DNA of 64,000 nucleotides, taken from assembly GCF_014207955.1 (NCBI RefSeq), contig NZ_JACHLK010000003.1, positions 186,001 to 250,000 of the forward strand. Direction: 5' to 3'. The DNA comes from Acidovorax soli (GTDB taxonomy: Bacteria; Pseudomonadota; Gammaproteobacteria; Burkholderiales; Burkholderiaceae_C). Shown here one piece after another: positions 54,498 through 62,992 of this stretch; position 1 is the stretch's first letter, and each line of letters opens with the position of its first letter. The notes beneath the pieces are model-generated. The model saw nothing but the letters and a program-made list of their open reading frames with translations, ran no database searches and was not told where the DNA came from. The translations under genes were made by a program, and so were the position numbers.

Positions 54498-55412
54498 TCA
54501 GGCCGTGCTGCTGCGCTGGCGCGCCGCGATGAAACGTGCAGCCTGTTCCAGCGACGCCAGGGCTTCATCGAGCGCAGGAGCAAACAGCTGCCAGCAGTGC
54601 ACCATTCCCTCCCACACGGTGCATTCGGTCTCCACGCCCGCCGCTTTCAGGCGCGCGGCCATGGACCCCGCGTCGTCGCGCAACCGCTCCCAGCCACCCA
54701 CCTGCAGTTGCACGGGTGGCAGTCCCTGCAGGTCGGCGCCGTAAAACGGGGTGACCAGAGGCGAACGCACGTCGCCGCCTGGCACGTACATCGCGTTGAA
54801 GAACCCCATCAGTTCGCGCGTGATGAACGGATCGTCCACTGTGTGGTGAGACTCACCTTCGGATGCCAGGTCCAGTGCCGGCGACAAGGCCACGATGGCT
54901 GCGGGCAGGGGTAGCCCCTGGTCGCGCGCGCGCACGGCTGTGGAAAGGGCCAGGTTGCCACCCGCAGAGTCGCCCATCAACGCTATGGCCGACGCAGCGT
55001 AGCCGTTGGCCAGCGCCCACTGGTAGGCGGCCAACGCATCGTCGTGCGCGGCGGGCGCCGGGTGTTCCGGTGCCAGGCGATAGTCGACGTTGAGCACCTG
55101 CGCCCCGCTGAACTGCGCCAGGTATGAGCACAGTGCCCGGTGCGAGGCCAGCGAGCCAAACACAAAGCCGCCTGCGTGGTAGTAGATGATGAGCCGATCC
55201 GGGTCGGCCTGCGGCGTGCTCAGCAACTCCGCCGCCATGGTGCCGCCCGCCCCGTTGGGGATGTGCAGCGTCTGGATGGGAAGTCCCTGGGCCAGCGGCA
55301 TCTGTGAATTGCCTGCGTCAAACCACGCGCGCAATTGCGCGGGGCTGCCTCCCGCTGGAGGAGGATTCTGGGCGGCCATTTGCAAGATGGCCTGGAGTTG
55401 CTGGGCGGACAT
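54498..55412 (-). CDS. Alpha/beta-hydrolase of the hormone-sensitive-lipase family
   Basis: About 304 residues from the ATG at 55412, chosen because GGGGGA lies ~7 bases upstream. The oxyanion motif is YYHAGGFVFGS (HAGG where HGGG is usual), the nucleophile elbow is MGDSAGGNLAL, and the Asp and His of the triad fall in the DDAGSM and MVHCW regions. Members hydrolyse short-chain and aryl esters. It is between the SDR and the receptor gene, so it may split an aromatic ester before the alcohol and aldehyde steps. Confidence 0.88.
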   Translation of the reverse strand: MSAQQLQAILQMAAQNPPPAGGSPAQLRAWFDAGNSQMPLAQGLPIQTLHIPNGAGGTMAAELLSTPQADPDRLIIYYHAGGFVFGSLASHRALCSYLAQFSGAQVLNVDYRLAPEHPAPAAHDDALAAYQWALANGYAASAIALMGDSAGGNLALSTAVRARDQGLPLPAAIVALSPALDLASEGESHHTVDDPFITRELMGFFNAMYVPGGDVRSPLVTPFYGADLQGLPPVQLQVGGWERLRDDAGSMAARLKAAGVETECTVWEGMVHCWQLFAPALDEALASLEQAARFIAARQRSSTA

Positions 55413-55427
55413 GTGCAAGTCCCCCAC

Positions 55428-56195
55428 TCAGATATAGGTCGATGCCAGCCCGCCGTCCACGGGCAGGTTGATGCCGCTCACCCAGCGCGCGGCGTCGCTG
55501 CACAGGAAGGCGATCACCGGCGCCACCTCGTCGCTGAAGGCCGGACGCTTCATGCGGTGCGCATCCTTCTCCACGCGCTCCTGGCCCAGCATCTGCACGA
55601 AGTCGCCCAGGATGGGGGTGAACACAGGCCCGGGGGCCACGCAGTTCATGCGCACGCCGCGCTCCAGGAAGATCTTTTGCGACTGGGTGGCGGTCCAGAC
55701 GATCAGTGCCTCCTTGAAGTACTGGTAGCAGGTCTCCTGCGCCACGGGGTGGGCGGCCAGCCACTTCGCGCCCTCATCGAAGCTGGTCGTGGCGCCCAGA
55801 TCGCGGTGTGGCTCCAGCCGCGCAGGCCATTCGGCCCCGAGGATGGATGCGATGTTGACGATGGAGCCGCCCTCGGGCATGCGCTCCAGCACGCGCTGCG
55901 TGAAGTGGCGCAGTCCCAGGTAGTTCACGCGGCCCACCAGCTCGGCGGGTGCGGTGCCAGGCACGCCTGCGATGTTGGCCAGGGCATCCACCTGCGGGGG
56001 GAGCTGCGCCACGGCCGCGTCGATGGCGGCGGGGTCACCCAGGTCCACCTGCACAAAGCCGTCCAGGGTGAGCGTGGGGGCGTTACGGTCCACGCCGATC
56101 ACGCGGGCGCCCTGCAGGCGCGCCAGTTTGGCAAAGTCTGCGCCGATGCCCGAGCAGCAGCCGGTGACGACGATGGTCTTGTTATGCAGTGTCAT
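55428..56195 (-). CDS. Short-chain alcohol dehydrogenase (coniferyl-alcohol/3-alpha-hydroxysteroid dehydrogenase-like)
   Basis: 255 residues from the ATG at 56195. The NAD site is IVVTGCCSGIGADFAKLARL, the strand is NIAGVPG, the catalytic Ser is in IVNIASILG and Tyr-x3-Lys is YQYFK. The large insert between Ser and Tyr and the C-terminal FLCSDAARWVSGINLPVDGG match the CalA/HsdA group. It should oxidise an aromatic alcohol to the aldehyde used by the next enzyme. It is 69 bp after the aldehyde-dehydrogenase gene. Confidence 0.87.
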   Translation of the reverse strand: MTLHNKTIVVTGCCSGIGADFAKLARLQGARVIGVDRNAPTLTLDGFVQVDLGDPAAIDAAVAQLPPQVDALANIAGVPGTAPAELVGRVNYLGLRHFTQRVLERMPEGGSIVNIASILGAEWPARLEPHRDLGATTSFDEGAKWLAAHPVAQETCYQYFKEALIVWTATQSQKIFLERGVRMNCVAPGPVFTPILGDFVQMLGQERVEKDAHRMKRPAFSDEVAPVIAFLCSDAARWVSGINLPVDGGLASTYI

Positions 56196-56264
56196 GAAAG
56201 TTGTCTCCTGATTTTTTGTGGGTACAAGCCTCGGTGCGGCCAAGCCGCACGAGGGCTTGCGAGT

Positions 56265-57740
56265 TCAGAACGGAAATGCGGGCGGCGCGTCTTTGACCGT
56301 GATCCATTGCCACTGCGTGTACTCGTCGATGTCCGCAGGACCGCCCACACTGCCCCCGTTGCCGCCTACGCCGGGGCCGCCAAAGGGGTTGGTGCATTCG
56401 TCGTTCACCGTCTGGTCATTGATGTGGACCATGCCCGCGCGCAGTCGCTGGCCGATGGCCATCGCGCGGCCCACGCTGGGGCTGATGACGGCCGCAGCCA
56501 GGCCCCCCTGGCTGGTGTTGGCCAGTTGCACTGCCTCGTCATCGGTGCGGAAGGTGACGAGGTTGGCCACCGGGCCAAAGGGCTCTTCGTCAAACGAACG
56601 AATGCCGGGCTTGACGCCCGAGAGCACCGTGGGCTTGTAGCAAAGGCCGTCGTAGGAGCCACCTGCTTCGAGCTTGGCGCCCTGCGCCACGCTGTCCTGG
56701 ATCACCTTGTCAAAACGCTGCAGCTGCTTGGCGTCGATCATCGGCCCCATGGCCACCTGGCCGCTGGCGCCATCGCCCACCGGCAGGTGCGTGGCCTTGC
56801 CCACCAGGCGCTGCAGGATGGCATCGGCAATCGACTCGTGCACCAGGATGCGGTTGGCGGCCATGCAGATCTGGCCCTGGTGGAACCAGGCGCCAAAGGC
56901 GGCGGCGCTGGCTGCCGCATCCGGGTCGGCGTCCTCCAGGATGATGAGGTTGTTGGCTCCGCCCAGCTCCAGCGATACTTTCTTGAGATGCTGTCCTGCG
57001 AGCGCGCCAATGCGGCGGCCCACGACGGGCGAGCCGGTGAAGGCGATCATGGGAACACGTTCGTCTACCACCAGTGCTTCGCCCGCCTCGGCATCGCCCG
57101 GCAGCACCTGCAGCAGGCCCTTGGGAAGGCCTGCCTCTTCGAACACCCGGGCCATGATGAAGCCGCCGCTGACCGGGGTGCGTGTATCGGGCTTGAGAAC
57201 CACCGCATTGCCCAGCGCCAGCGCCGGGGCCACCGAGCGCAGGCCCAGGATGAGCGGGAAGTTGAACGGCGAGATCACGCCCACCACGCCGTGCGGCACG
57301 CGCCGGGCGATGGACAAGCGGCCGGGCGTGCTGGGCAGCACCTGGCCTTGTGCCTGCATGGGGAGGGCTGCGGCCAGGTGGCACAAGGTGACGGCCTCGC
57401 GCACCTCGTGCTGGCCCTTGGGCACGATGCCGCCGGTTTCGCGGGCAATGGCCAAGGCCAGTTCATCGAAGTGTTGCTCGAAGATGCTGGCCGCACGGTG
57501 GAAGACCGCCGCACGCTCGCGGGGACCCAGCGCAGCCCAGGCGGCCTGCGCCTGCTGCGCCCGGCCAACGGCGGCCTGCATGTCGGCAGCACTGGCAATG
57601 CCCACACGGCTAAACAACTGACCCGTGGCGGGCTCGGCCACATCGCGCGCCGTGCTGAGCGCGGTAGACCACGCGCCATCAAAGGCCTTGCCCGCCCACA
57701 GGCGGTTGTCCAGCAGGCCTGGTTTTTCTGAAACACCCAT
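56265..57740 (-). CDS. Benzaldehyde/vanillin-type NAD aldehyde dehydrogenase
   Basis: 491 residues with AGGAG 7 bases before the ATG at 57740. Marks are ISPFNFPLILGLRSVAPAL, KPDTRTPVSGG, FTGSPVVGRRIG, ELGGANNLI (base Glu), HQGQICMAANR (catalytic Cys) and EEPFGPVANL. HQGQIC-AAxR and the C-terminal GGPADIDEYTQWQW are typical of benzaldehyde, salicylaldehyde and vanillin dehydrogenases. It is the first gene of the ten-gene operon, directly behind the sigma-54 promoter. Confidence 0.9.
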   Translation of the reverse strand: MGVSEKPGLLDNRLWAGKAFDGAWSTALSTARDVAEPATGQLFSRVGIASAADMQAAVGRAQQAQAAWAALGPRERAAVFHRAASIFEQHFDELALAIARETGGIVPKGQHEVREAVTLCHLAAALPMQAQGQVLPSTPGRLSIARRVPHGVVGVISPFNFPLILGLRSVAPALALGNAVVLKPDTRTPVSGGFIMARVFEEAGLPKGLLQVLPGDAEAGEALVVDERVPMIAFTGSPVVGRRIGALAGQHLKKVSLELGGANNLIILEDADPDAAASAAAFGAWFHQGQICMAANRILVHESIADAILQRLVGKATHLPVGDGASGQVAMGPMIDAKQLQRFDKVIQDSVAQGAKLEAGGSYDGLCYKPTVLSGVKPGIRSFDEEPFGPVANLVTFRTDDEAVQLANTSQGGLAAAVISPSVGRAMAIGQRLRAGMVHINDQTVNDECTNPFGGPGVGGNGGSVGGPADIDEYTQWQWITVKDAPPAFPF

Positions 57741-57800
57741 TGCATTGCTCCTTGGTTGAAATCAAACCCACCGCATCGCAGCGGCGGTGTGACCTGAAAT

Positions 57801-57816
57801 TGCAACGGGCGTACCA
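57801..57816 (-). promoter_or_regulatory. Sigma-54 (-24/-12) promoter of the aromatic operon
   Basis: On the minus strand the sequence is TGGTACGCCCGTTGCA, a full match to the TGGYAC-N5-TTGCA consensus with GG and GC at the right spacing. It lies about 60 bp before the aldehyde-dehydrogenase ATG, with the presumed start of transcription near 57790. The divergent gene encodes a sigma-54 activator, which fits. Confidence 0.85.
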
Positions 57817-57946
57817 GCCCCACCGTCCAGCACGCCGGAAAACGCCGTAATCGGGGGCTTTTTGAGAGAGAGCGCTACGGACTTTCCCTAGGCCAAAACA
57901 TGGCTGGCATGGGCGACTTTTAGCAGGCAAATAGTTACCATTAATA

Positions 57947-57971
57947 AGCAATTTGCACGCGGCAAATTGCT
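57947..57971. promoter_or_regulatory. Perfect palindrome, likely upstream activator site
   Basis: AGCAATTTGC (57947-57956) and its exact reverse complement GCAAATTGCT (57962-57971) flank 5 bases. It is ~145 bp upstream of the -24 element, the usual place for the enhancer bound by XylR/DmpR-type activators, whose sites are palindromes of similar size and AT-rich arms. It also lies ~50 bp before the regulator gene, so it could serve autoregulation. Confidence 0.7.
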
Positions 57972-57984
57972 CAAATGATCACTT

Positions 57985-58005
57985 TTTGATGAATATCAGA
58001 TCAAA
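57985..58005. promoter_or_regulatory. Second inverted repeat before the activator gene
   Basis: TTTGAT (57985-57990) and ATCAAA (58000-58005) are exact reverse complements 9 bases apart. The TTGAT/ATCAA half-sites resemble those of XylR/DmpR enhancer sites. It ends 13 bp before the activator ATG and could be a second enhancer half or a repressing site. Confidence 0.4.
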
Positions 58006-58018
58006 CGCGAGGATCACC

Positions 58019-59911
58019 ATGCCCAGACAGCGCGTCTCCCTGGCCGACCTGAACCGCACCGCCACCCGCCAGGCTGGCATGCCGGGCCTTGCCGCTGAAC
58101 CTGAGGCGCTAGGAGGGTTCGACACTGTGGGCGTGAGCCAGCACGCCCACCCCACGGTGGCCGATATCAGCGAATGCCTATTCTTCTCGCCCGGCGACGG
58201 TCGCATCTGGATGCAGGACCAGCGCATGATCTTGCTGCACTCCGAGGCCCTGGGATCGCTGCGGCGCGAGCTGATCGACAGCATCGGCCTGGACAAGGCA
58301 CGAGGTCTGCTCACGCGCGCGGGCTACGTGAGCGGTGCGCGCGACGCACGCTTGGTTCGCCAGCAGTGGCCAAACGCCGAACCGACGGCCGCCGCCATCG
58401 CCGGCACTCGGTTGCACGCCCTGGAGGGCGTGGTGCAAGTGGAGGTAGTGCATGCCCGCTACAACGCTGACACCGGCGCGTACGAGGGCGAATTCCTGTG
58501 GCACAACTCCAGCGAGGACGACGAGCACATCGCGGCCTACGGCGTAGGCGGATCGCCAGCGTGCTGGATGCAGGTGGGCTATGCCACCGGCTACGTGAGC
58601 ACCTTGTTCGGCCGCATGATCGTGTTCCGCGAGGTGGAATGCCGCTCGTCCGGCGCCGCTCACTGCCGCGTGGTGGGCAAGTCGGCAGAACTGTGGGAAG
58701 ACCCCGAGCAGGACCTGTTCTTTCTGAACGCACAGGACTTTGTGGGCGCGCCCCCCGCGTCGCTCGTCGATGGGGTCCAAGGCAAGGCACGCACCAGTTA
58801 CTTGGGTGTACCCCCAGGTAAAAAGGCTCTGCACACCACTGCCCAGGTCGCCGAGCCTACGGCGCACGCCACCATGGTCGGCGCTTCATCGGCCTTCAAC
58901 GCCGCCTGTCACATGCTGCAGCGCGTGGCCCCCACCGCGGCCACCGTGCTGTTCACCGGCGAGTCCGGCGTGGGCAAGGAGATGTTCGCCAGCATGCTCC
59001 ACCGCATCAGCCCACGCAAAGAGCAGCCCTTTGTGGCCATCAACTGCGCGGCCATCCCGGAGACGCTGGTCGAGTCCGAGCTGTTCGGCGTGGAGCGTGG
59101 CGCCTATACCGGCGCAGGTACATCGCGCCCTGGTCGGTTCGAGCGCGCGCACGGCGGCACGCTCTTCCTTGATGAAATCGGCACGCTGAGCCTGGTGGCA
59201 CAGGGGAAGCTGCTGCGCGCGCTGCAAGAGGGTGAGGTGGAGCGCGTGGGCGGCACACGTACCGTGCGCGTGGACGTGCGCCTGGTGGCCGCCACCAACG
59301 TGGATCTGCGCCAGGCCGTGCGCGAAGGTACTTTCCGCGAAGACCTGTTCTACCGCCTGAACGTTTTTCCGATCCATCTGCCCCCGCTGCGCGACCGGCG
59401 CGACGACATCCCGCTCTTGATGAGCCACTTCCTGGCCCACTACCAGCGCAAACATCAGCGGCAGGTGCCAGGATTCAGTCAGGCGGCGGTGAAGGCGATG
59501 TTCCACTACCCATTCCCGGGCAACATCCGCGAGTTGCAGAACCTGATCGAGCGCAGCGTGATTCTGGCGACCGATGGCGAGCCAATTGAGCCACACCACT
59601 TGTTTGCGGGGGGCGAGCAGCCCAACTCGGGCGTGATGTCACTTCACCTGAATCCGAACAGCACGGCGACGCTGCATGGGGTGGGGCAAGCGCAGTACAG
59701 CCCAGAAGTGAGTGCGCCATTGACGGTAGGATCTTCCCAGGCTCCTGTCACTGCGTTGGCGGTTACACCGCTGCACCAGGCCGAGGAGCAACTGTTGCGG
59801 CAAGCGCTGCACAGCGCCGGGGGCAACGTAGCCTCGGCGGCGCGGCTCCTCGGGATCAGCAGGGCGACCATAGCCTATCGACTGCGAAAGCACGGCATCA
59901 AGTCTCGATGA
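58019..59911 (+). CDS. Sigma-54-dependent activator of the XylR/DmpR type (V4R sensor)
   Basis: About 630 residues from the ATG at 58019 with AGGA upstream. The XylR N-terminal sensor (~45-150) and V4R domain with conserved C/H residues (~170-235, [18 protein letters not shown], then CRSSGAAHC) bind an aromatic effector directly. The AAA+ domain has Walker [15 protein letters not shown] (the sigma-54 contact loop, normally GAFTGA), Walker [11 protein letters not shown] and the R-finger region. A Fis-type HTH closes the protein ([20 protein letters not shown]). It is divergent from the operon it should activate. Confidence 0.93.
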   Translation: MPRQRVSLADLNRTATRQAGMPGLAAEPEALGGFDTVGVSQHAHPTVADISECLFFSPGDGRIWMQDQRMILLHSEALGSLRRELIDSIGLDKARGLLTRAGYVSGARDARLVRQQWPNAEPTAAAIAGTRLHALEGVVQVEVVHARYNADTGAYEGEFLWHNSSEDDEHIAAYGVGGSPACWMQVGYATGYVSTLFGRMIVFREVECRSSGAAHCRVVGKSAELWEDPEQDLFFLNAQDFVGAPPASLVDGVQGKARTSYLGVPPGKKALHTTAQVAEPTAHATMVGASSAFNAACHMLQRVAPTAATVLFTGESGVGKEMFASMLHRISPRKEQPFVAINCAAIPETLVESELFGVERGAYTGAGTSRPGRFERAHGGTLFLDEIGTLSLVAQGKLLRALQEGEVERVGGTRTVRVDVRLVAATNVDLRQAVREGTFREDLFYRLNVFPIHLPPLRDRRDDIPLLMSHFLAHYQRKHQRQVPGFSQAAVKAMFHYPFPGNIRELQNLIERSVILATDGEPIEPHHLFAGGEQPNSGVMSLHLNPNSTATLHGVGQAQYSPEVSAPLTVGSSQAPVTALAVTPLHQAEEQLLRQALHSAGGNVASAARLLGISRATIAYRLRKHGIKSR

Positions 59912-60162
59912 CGGAATCTCCACTCAAACATCACGACTGAGCATCACCTAAGTTGCACGACAGTTCAGGTTTCACCTCGGTAGGAAATGCACATTCCCAA
60001 GCTGCCCATCAAGATGAGCTGATCGCCATCGACACGCGCCCATGTGAATCCTACAAGGTACCCGTTCAGTTGTCTCCCGGATCTAGCTCTGAGCGAGGCC
60101 GGAACTGGGGCAGCCTTGTAGCGCCCCAATCTCTAACAGCTCTGAGCTGAATTCAGAGCGGC
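59912..60162. other. Gap between the activator gene and the IS tail
   Basis: No gene, hairpin or repeat is supported. Together with the IS tail that follows, the whole gene-free stretch is 59912-60249. Confidence 0.5.
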
Positions 60163-60250
60163 TAACGCGACCTTTCAACAAACCGCGAGCAGATGATGGC
60201 TGCGGCCAGTTTCAGAAACGCGTGGTGTTTTACCCAAAAGGCGTAGTCGT
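60163..60250 (-). mobile_element. Relic of an IS transposase C-terminus
   Basis: The minus strand reads [29 protein letters not shown], then TAG at 60165-60163. This resembles the last helix of IS5-type transposases. The related but more decayed tail at 44690-44830 shares a ~30-base block with it. The relic starts on the last bases of the SDR gene, so the insertion or deletion point is at that stop codon. Confidence 0.6.
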
Positions 60251-61071
60251 CAGCGATCGCGCAGCGATTCCAGCAGCGCCGCGCCGAATGGCAGCGAGCC
60301 CAGGTTGGTCTGCCCGCCGTCGATGGCAATGACGGTGCCATGGATGTAGGGCGCCGCGCCGCTGCACAGGAACAGCGCTAGGTCGGCGATCTCGTCGGCA
60401 TCGGCCGCGCGCGCCATCGGGATGCCCGCCAGCACGTGCGCCCAGCTCGTGTCGCCTTCGGGCGCCAGGCGCCGCATGCCCTCGGTGTTGGCCACCGGGC
60501 CGGGCGCGATGGCGTTGCAGCGCACGCCCCGCGCCGCCCACTCGATGGACAGCGTGCGTACCAGCATGTCGATGCCCGCCTTGGCCGCGCACACGTGCGC
60601 CTGCGCGGCCATGGGCATCACAGACTGCACGGCGGAAATCGCCAGCAGGTTGGCGCGTCCCGCGCGCAGCAGTGTCAGCGCCGCGCGGAAGGTGTTCCAG
60701 GTGCCCACCAGGTCGATATCCACCACCGTCTTGAAGCCGTTGGAGGAGATGTTCTCGGCCTCGGCCACGAAGTTGCCCGCTGCCCCGGCAACGCAGATGT
60801 CCACCGGCCCGAAATTAGCGTGCGCCTGGCCGAACGAGGTGGCCAGCACATCGAAGTCGCGCACGTCCGCCGAAAAGCCGCGCGCCTGCCCGCCCGCGGC
60901 GCGGATGGCCTCTGCGGCGCCCTCGGCGCGTTCCAGGCTGCGCCCCACGATGGATACCGCCGCCCCCTGCGCCGCGAAGCGCTCGGCGATGCGCCGGTTG
61001 ATGCCGCTGCCGCCGCCCGTGATGAGCGCGTGCTGGCCGCGCAGCAAGCCGTCCTTGAATACGTCCGCCAT
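60250..61071 (-). CDS. SDR-family oxidoreductase (2,4-dienoyl-CoA-reductase-like)
   Basis: 273 residues from the ATG at 61071. The cofactor site is [19 protein letters not shown], with [10 protein letters not shown] after strand 2 (basic residue, NADP-like). The usual Tyr of Tyr-x3-Lys is replaced: the motif reads AHVCAAKAG. Loss of that Tyr together with the [10 protein letters not shown] start is typical of dienoyl-CoA-reductase-like SDRs. The C-terminus [14 protein letters not shown] is normal. It follows the second sugar-type permease gene by 29 bp, so it probably acts on a product of the imported compound. Confidence 0.83.
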   Translation of the reverse strand: MADVFKDGLLRGQHALITGGGSGINRRIAERFAAQGAAVSIVGRSLERAEGAAEAIRAAGGQARGFSADVRDFDVLATSFGQAHANFGPVDICVAGAAGNFVAEAENISSNGFKTVVDIDLVGTWNTFRAALTLLRAGRANLLAISAVQSVMPMAAQAHVCAAKAGIDMLVRTLSIEWAARGVRCNAIAPGPVANTEGMRRLAPEGDTSWAHVLAGIPMARAADADEIADLALFLCSGAAPYIHGTVIAIDGGQTNLGSLPFGAALLESLRDR

Positions 61072-61100
61072 GGTGAAAAAGTCTCCTTGGTTCTGTGAAA

Positions 61101-62057
61101 TCAATGCGCCGCATCCTTGTGGCGCAGGCAATAGGCCAGCGCAGCCGCACCGATGAGGGTGCCCTGCAGCATCAGCTTGCCCGGCTCGCCCAGGCCCAGG
61201 CTGGTGAGGAAGTTGAAGAGAAAGACCAGCATGAAAGCCGCCACCGCCGGGCCCAGCATGCCGCCCCGGCCGCTGCCGAAATTGATGCCGCCCAGGATGG
61301 ACGCAGCCAACGCGTTGAGCGCCAGGTCCGCCCCCAGCTTGACGTTGCCCACGCCCACGAAGCCCAGCAGCATCAGGCCGCTCGCCGCCGACATCACGCC
61401 CGACACGACATGCGCGATGAACACCACGCGCAGGTGCGGCAGCCCCGACAGCCCGGCGGCGCGCGGATTGGCGCCCACGGCGTCGAGCACGCGGCCGAAC
61501 GCGCTGCGGCGCAGCAGCAGGACCACGGGCACCAAGGCGGCGATCCAGAGGATGAGGACCAGTGGTACGCCGGCCACGCGGGCGCGGCCCATCTCGCGCA
61601 GGATCTCGGGCGCATCGCCCACCGCATGGAACTGGCTCAAGGCGATCACTGTGCCGGAGAGAATCATCGACACCGCCAGCGTCACAATCACCGCCGAGGC
61701 CCGCACGCGCACGATGAGGAAGCCGTTGAACGCGCCCACCAGCGCCCCAAACAGCACGCACAGCAGCAGCGCGAGGGGCCAGGGCAGCGGCATCACGCCG
61801 CTGGTCAGCAAGTAGGACACCACGGCGATGACACCGCCCGACGAGAGGTCGAGCGAGCGGCAGCGCATGACCAACGATTGCCCGATGGCCGCGAAGCCCA
61901 GCGGCGCCGCCTGGCGCAGGATGAGCAGCAGCAAGAAGGGCGACAGCAGGTTGGGCCGCAGCGCGGCGGCGCTGGCCAGCAGCACGGCAGTGCCCAAGTA
62001 GGCGGGCGGTAGCGCCAGCATGAAGGACGCGGCACGGTAAAGAACGGTACGAGACAT
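61101..62057 (-). CDS. CUT2/ribose-type ABC importer, second permease
   Basis: 318 residues from the ATG at 62057, about eight to nine transmembrane helices (BPD_transp_2 fold). The conserved stretch [20 protein letters not shown] corresponds to the usual AGIDLSVG motif, here changed to RSLDLSSG. The loop [18 protein letters not shown], then [20 protein letters not shown], match RbsC/LsrD. It starts 8 bp after the first permease. Confidence 0.9.
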   Translation of the reverse strand: MSRTVLYRAASFMLALPPAYLGTAVLLASAAALRPNLLSPFLLLLILRQAAPLGFAAIGQSLVMRCRSLDLSSGGVIAVVSYLLTSGVMPLPWPLALLLCVLFGALVGAFNGFLIVRVRASAVIVTLAVSMILSGTVIALSQFHAVGDAPEILREMGRARVAGVPLVLILWIAALVPVVLLLRRSAFGRVLDAVGANPRAAGLSGLPHLRVVFIAHVVSGVMSAASGLMLLGFVGVGNVKLGADLALNALAASILGGINFGSGRGGMLGPAVAAFMLVFLFNFLTSLGLGEPGKLMLQGTLIGAAALAYCLRHKDAAH

Positions 62058-62065
62058 GGCTTTAC

Positions 62066-62992
62066 TCACATTCCCACGATGCGCCTGCGCTGCAGGCTCA
62101 CGGCCGCAAGCAGCAGCGCACCGGTCAGCACGCCACGCATGAACGGAGACACGCCAAACAGGTTCAGGCCGTTGGTCATCAGCCCCAGGCTCAGCACCCC
62201 GGCCACCACGCCCGCCACGCTGCCGACGCCGCCTGTCAACTGCACGCCGCCCAGCGCCACGGCGGCCACGGACTCCAGCGCGTAGGACGCGCCCAACGCC
62301 GGGTCGCCCGCCGACACGCGCGCGGCCAGAAACAGCCCCGCCCACGCCGCTGCCACCGAGCACCACACATAGGCGCCCACCACCACGGCCTGCACGCGCA
62401 CGCCGTTCAGGTAGGCGCTGCGCGGGTGGCCGCCCACGGCGAACAGGTGCGCGCCAAAGCGCGTGCGGCGCAACACCAGGCTGGCCACCAAAGCCGCCGC
62501 CGCGCACCACAGCAGCGGCGCAGGAATGCCCGCCACTTGGCTCGTGGCCGCGGCCCCCAGATGGAGTGCGATGGTGCCGCCCGGAATCGGCAGCACCACG
62601 TAGGCCAGTCCCTGCAGGAAGGTGGCCGTGCTCAGCGTCATCACCAGCGGGTGCACGCCCGCCAGCGCCACGCCCAGGCCGTTGACCAAACCCACGGTAA
62701 CGCCCAGCGACGTGGCCAAGGCCACCGCCGCCAGCGGGTTGGCCTGCGTGGCGGCAATGGCGGAGGCCAGGCTCATCACCGAGCCCACCGACAGGTCGAT
62801 GCCCGCCACCAGCGTGACGAACAACTGGCCCAGGGCGACGATGAGCAGCGCGCCGATCTGGCCGCTGAAGTTCAGCAGGTTCTGGGGTGAGCGGAAGTCG
62901 GCCTGCGTGGCCGCCAGCAGCAGCACCAGCACGATGGGAAGGCCCACGGTGTAGCGCGAGAGGCCCGTGCGGGCCGGTGTATTTGTCTTCAT
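62066..62992 (-). CDS. CUT2/ribose-type ABC importer, first permease
   Basis: 308 residues from the ATG at 62992. The family mark LFVTLVAGIDLSVGSVMSLA is clear, then GAHLFAVGGHPRSAYLNGV (ATPase loop) and LESVAAVALGGVQLTGGVGS. Two different permeases beside one ATPase is the LsrCD-like layout. The ATG overlaps the ATPase stop by 4 bases. No sugar-binding protein gene is present within the window. Confidence 0.9.
   Translation of the reverse strand: MKTNTPARTGLSRYTVGLPIVLVLLLAATQADFRSPQNLLNFSGQIGALLIVALGQLFVTLVAGIDLSVGSVMSLASAIAATQANPLAAVALATSLGVTVGLVNGLGVALAGVHPLVMTLSTATFLQGLAYVVLPIPGGTIALHLGAAATSQVAGIPAPLLWCAAAALVASLVLRRTRFGAHLFAVGGHPRSAYLNGVRVQAVVVGAYVWCSVAAAWAGLFLAARVSAGDPALGASYALESVAAVALGGVQLTGGVGSVAGVVAGVLSLGLMTNGLNLFGVSPFMRGVLTGALLLAAVSLQRRRIVGM

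Noticed and set aside
55335-57731. About 800-codon open frame on the plus strand opposite the SDR and aldehyde dehydrogenase
   Set aside because: Shadow of two well-supported genes; composition rich in His, Gln and Arg and no start signal.
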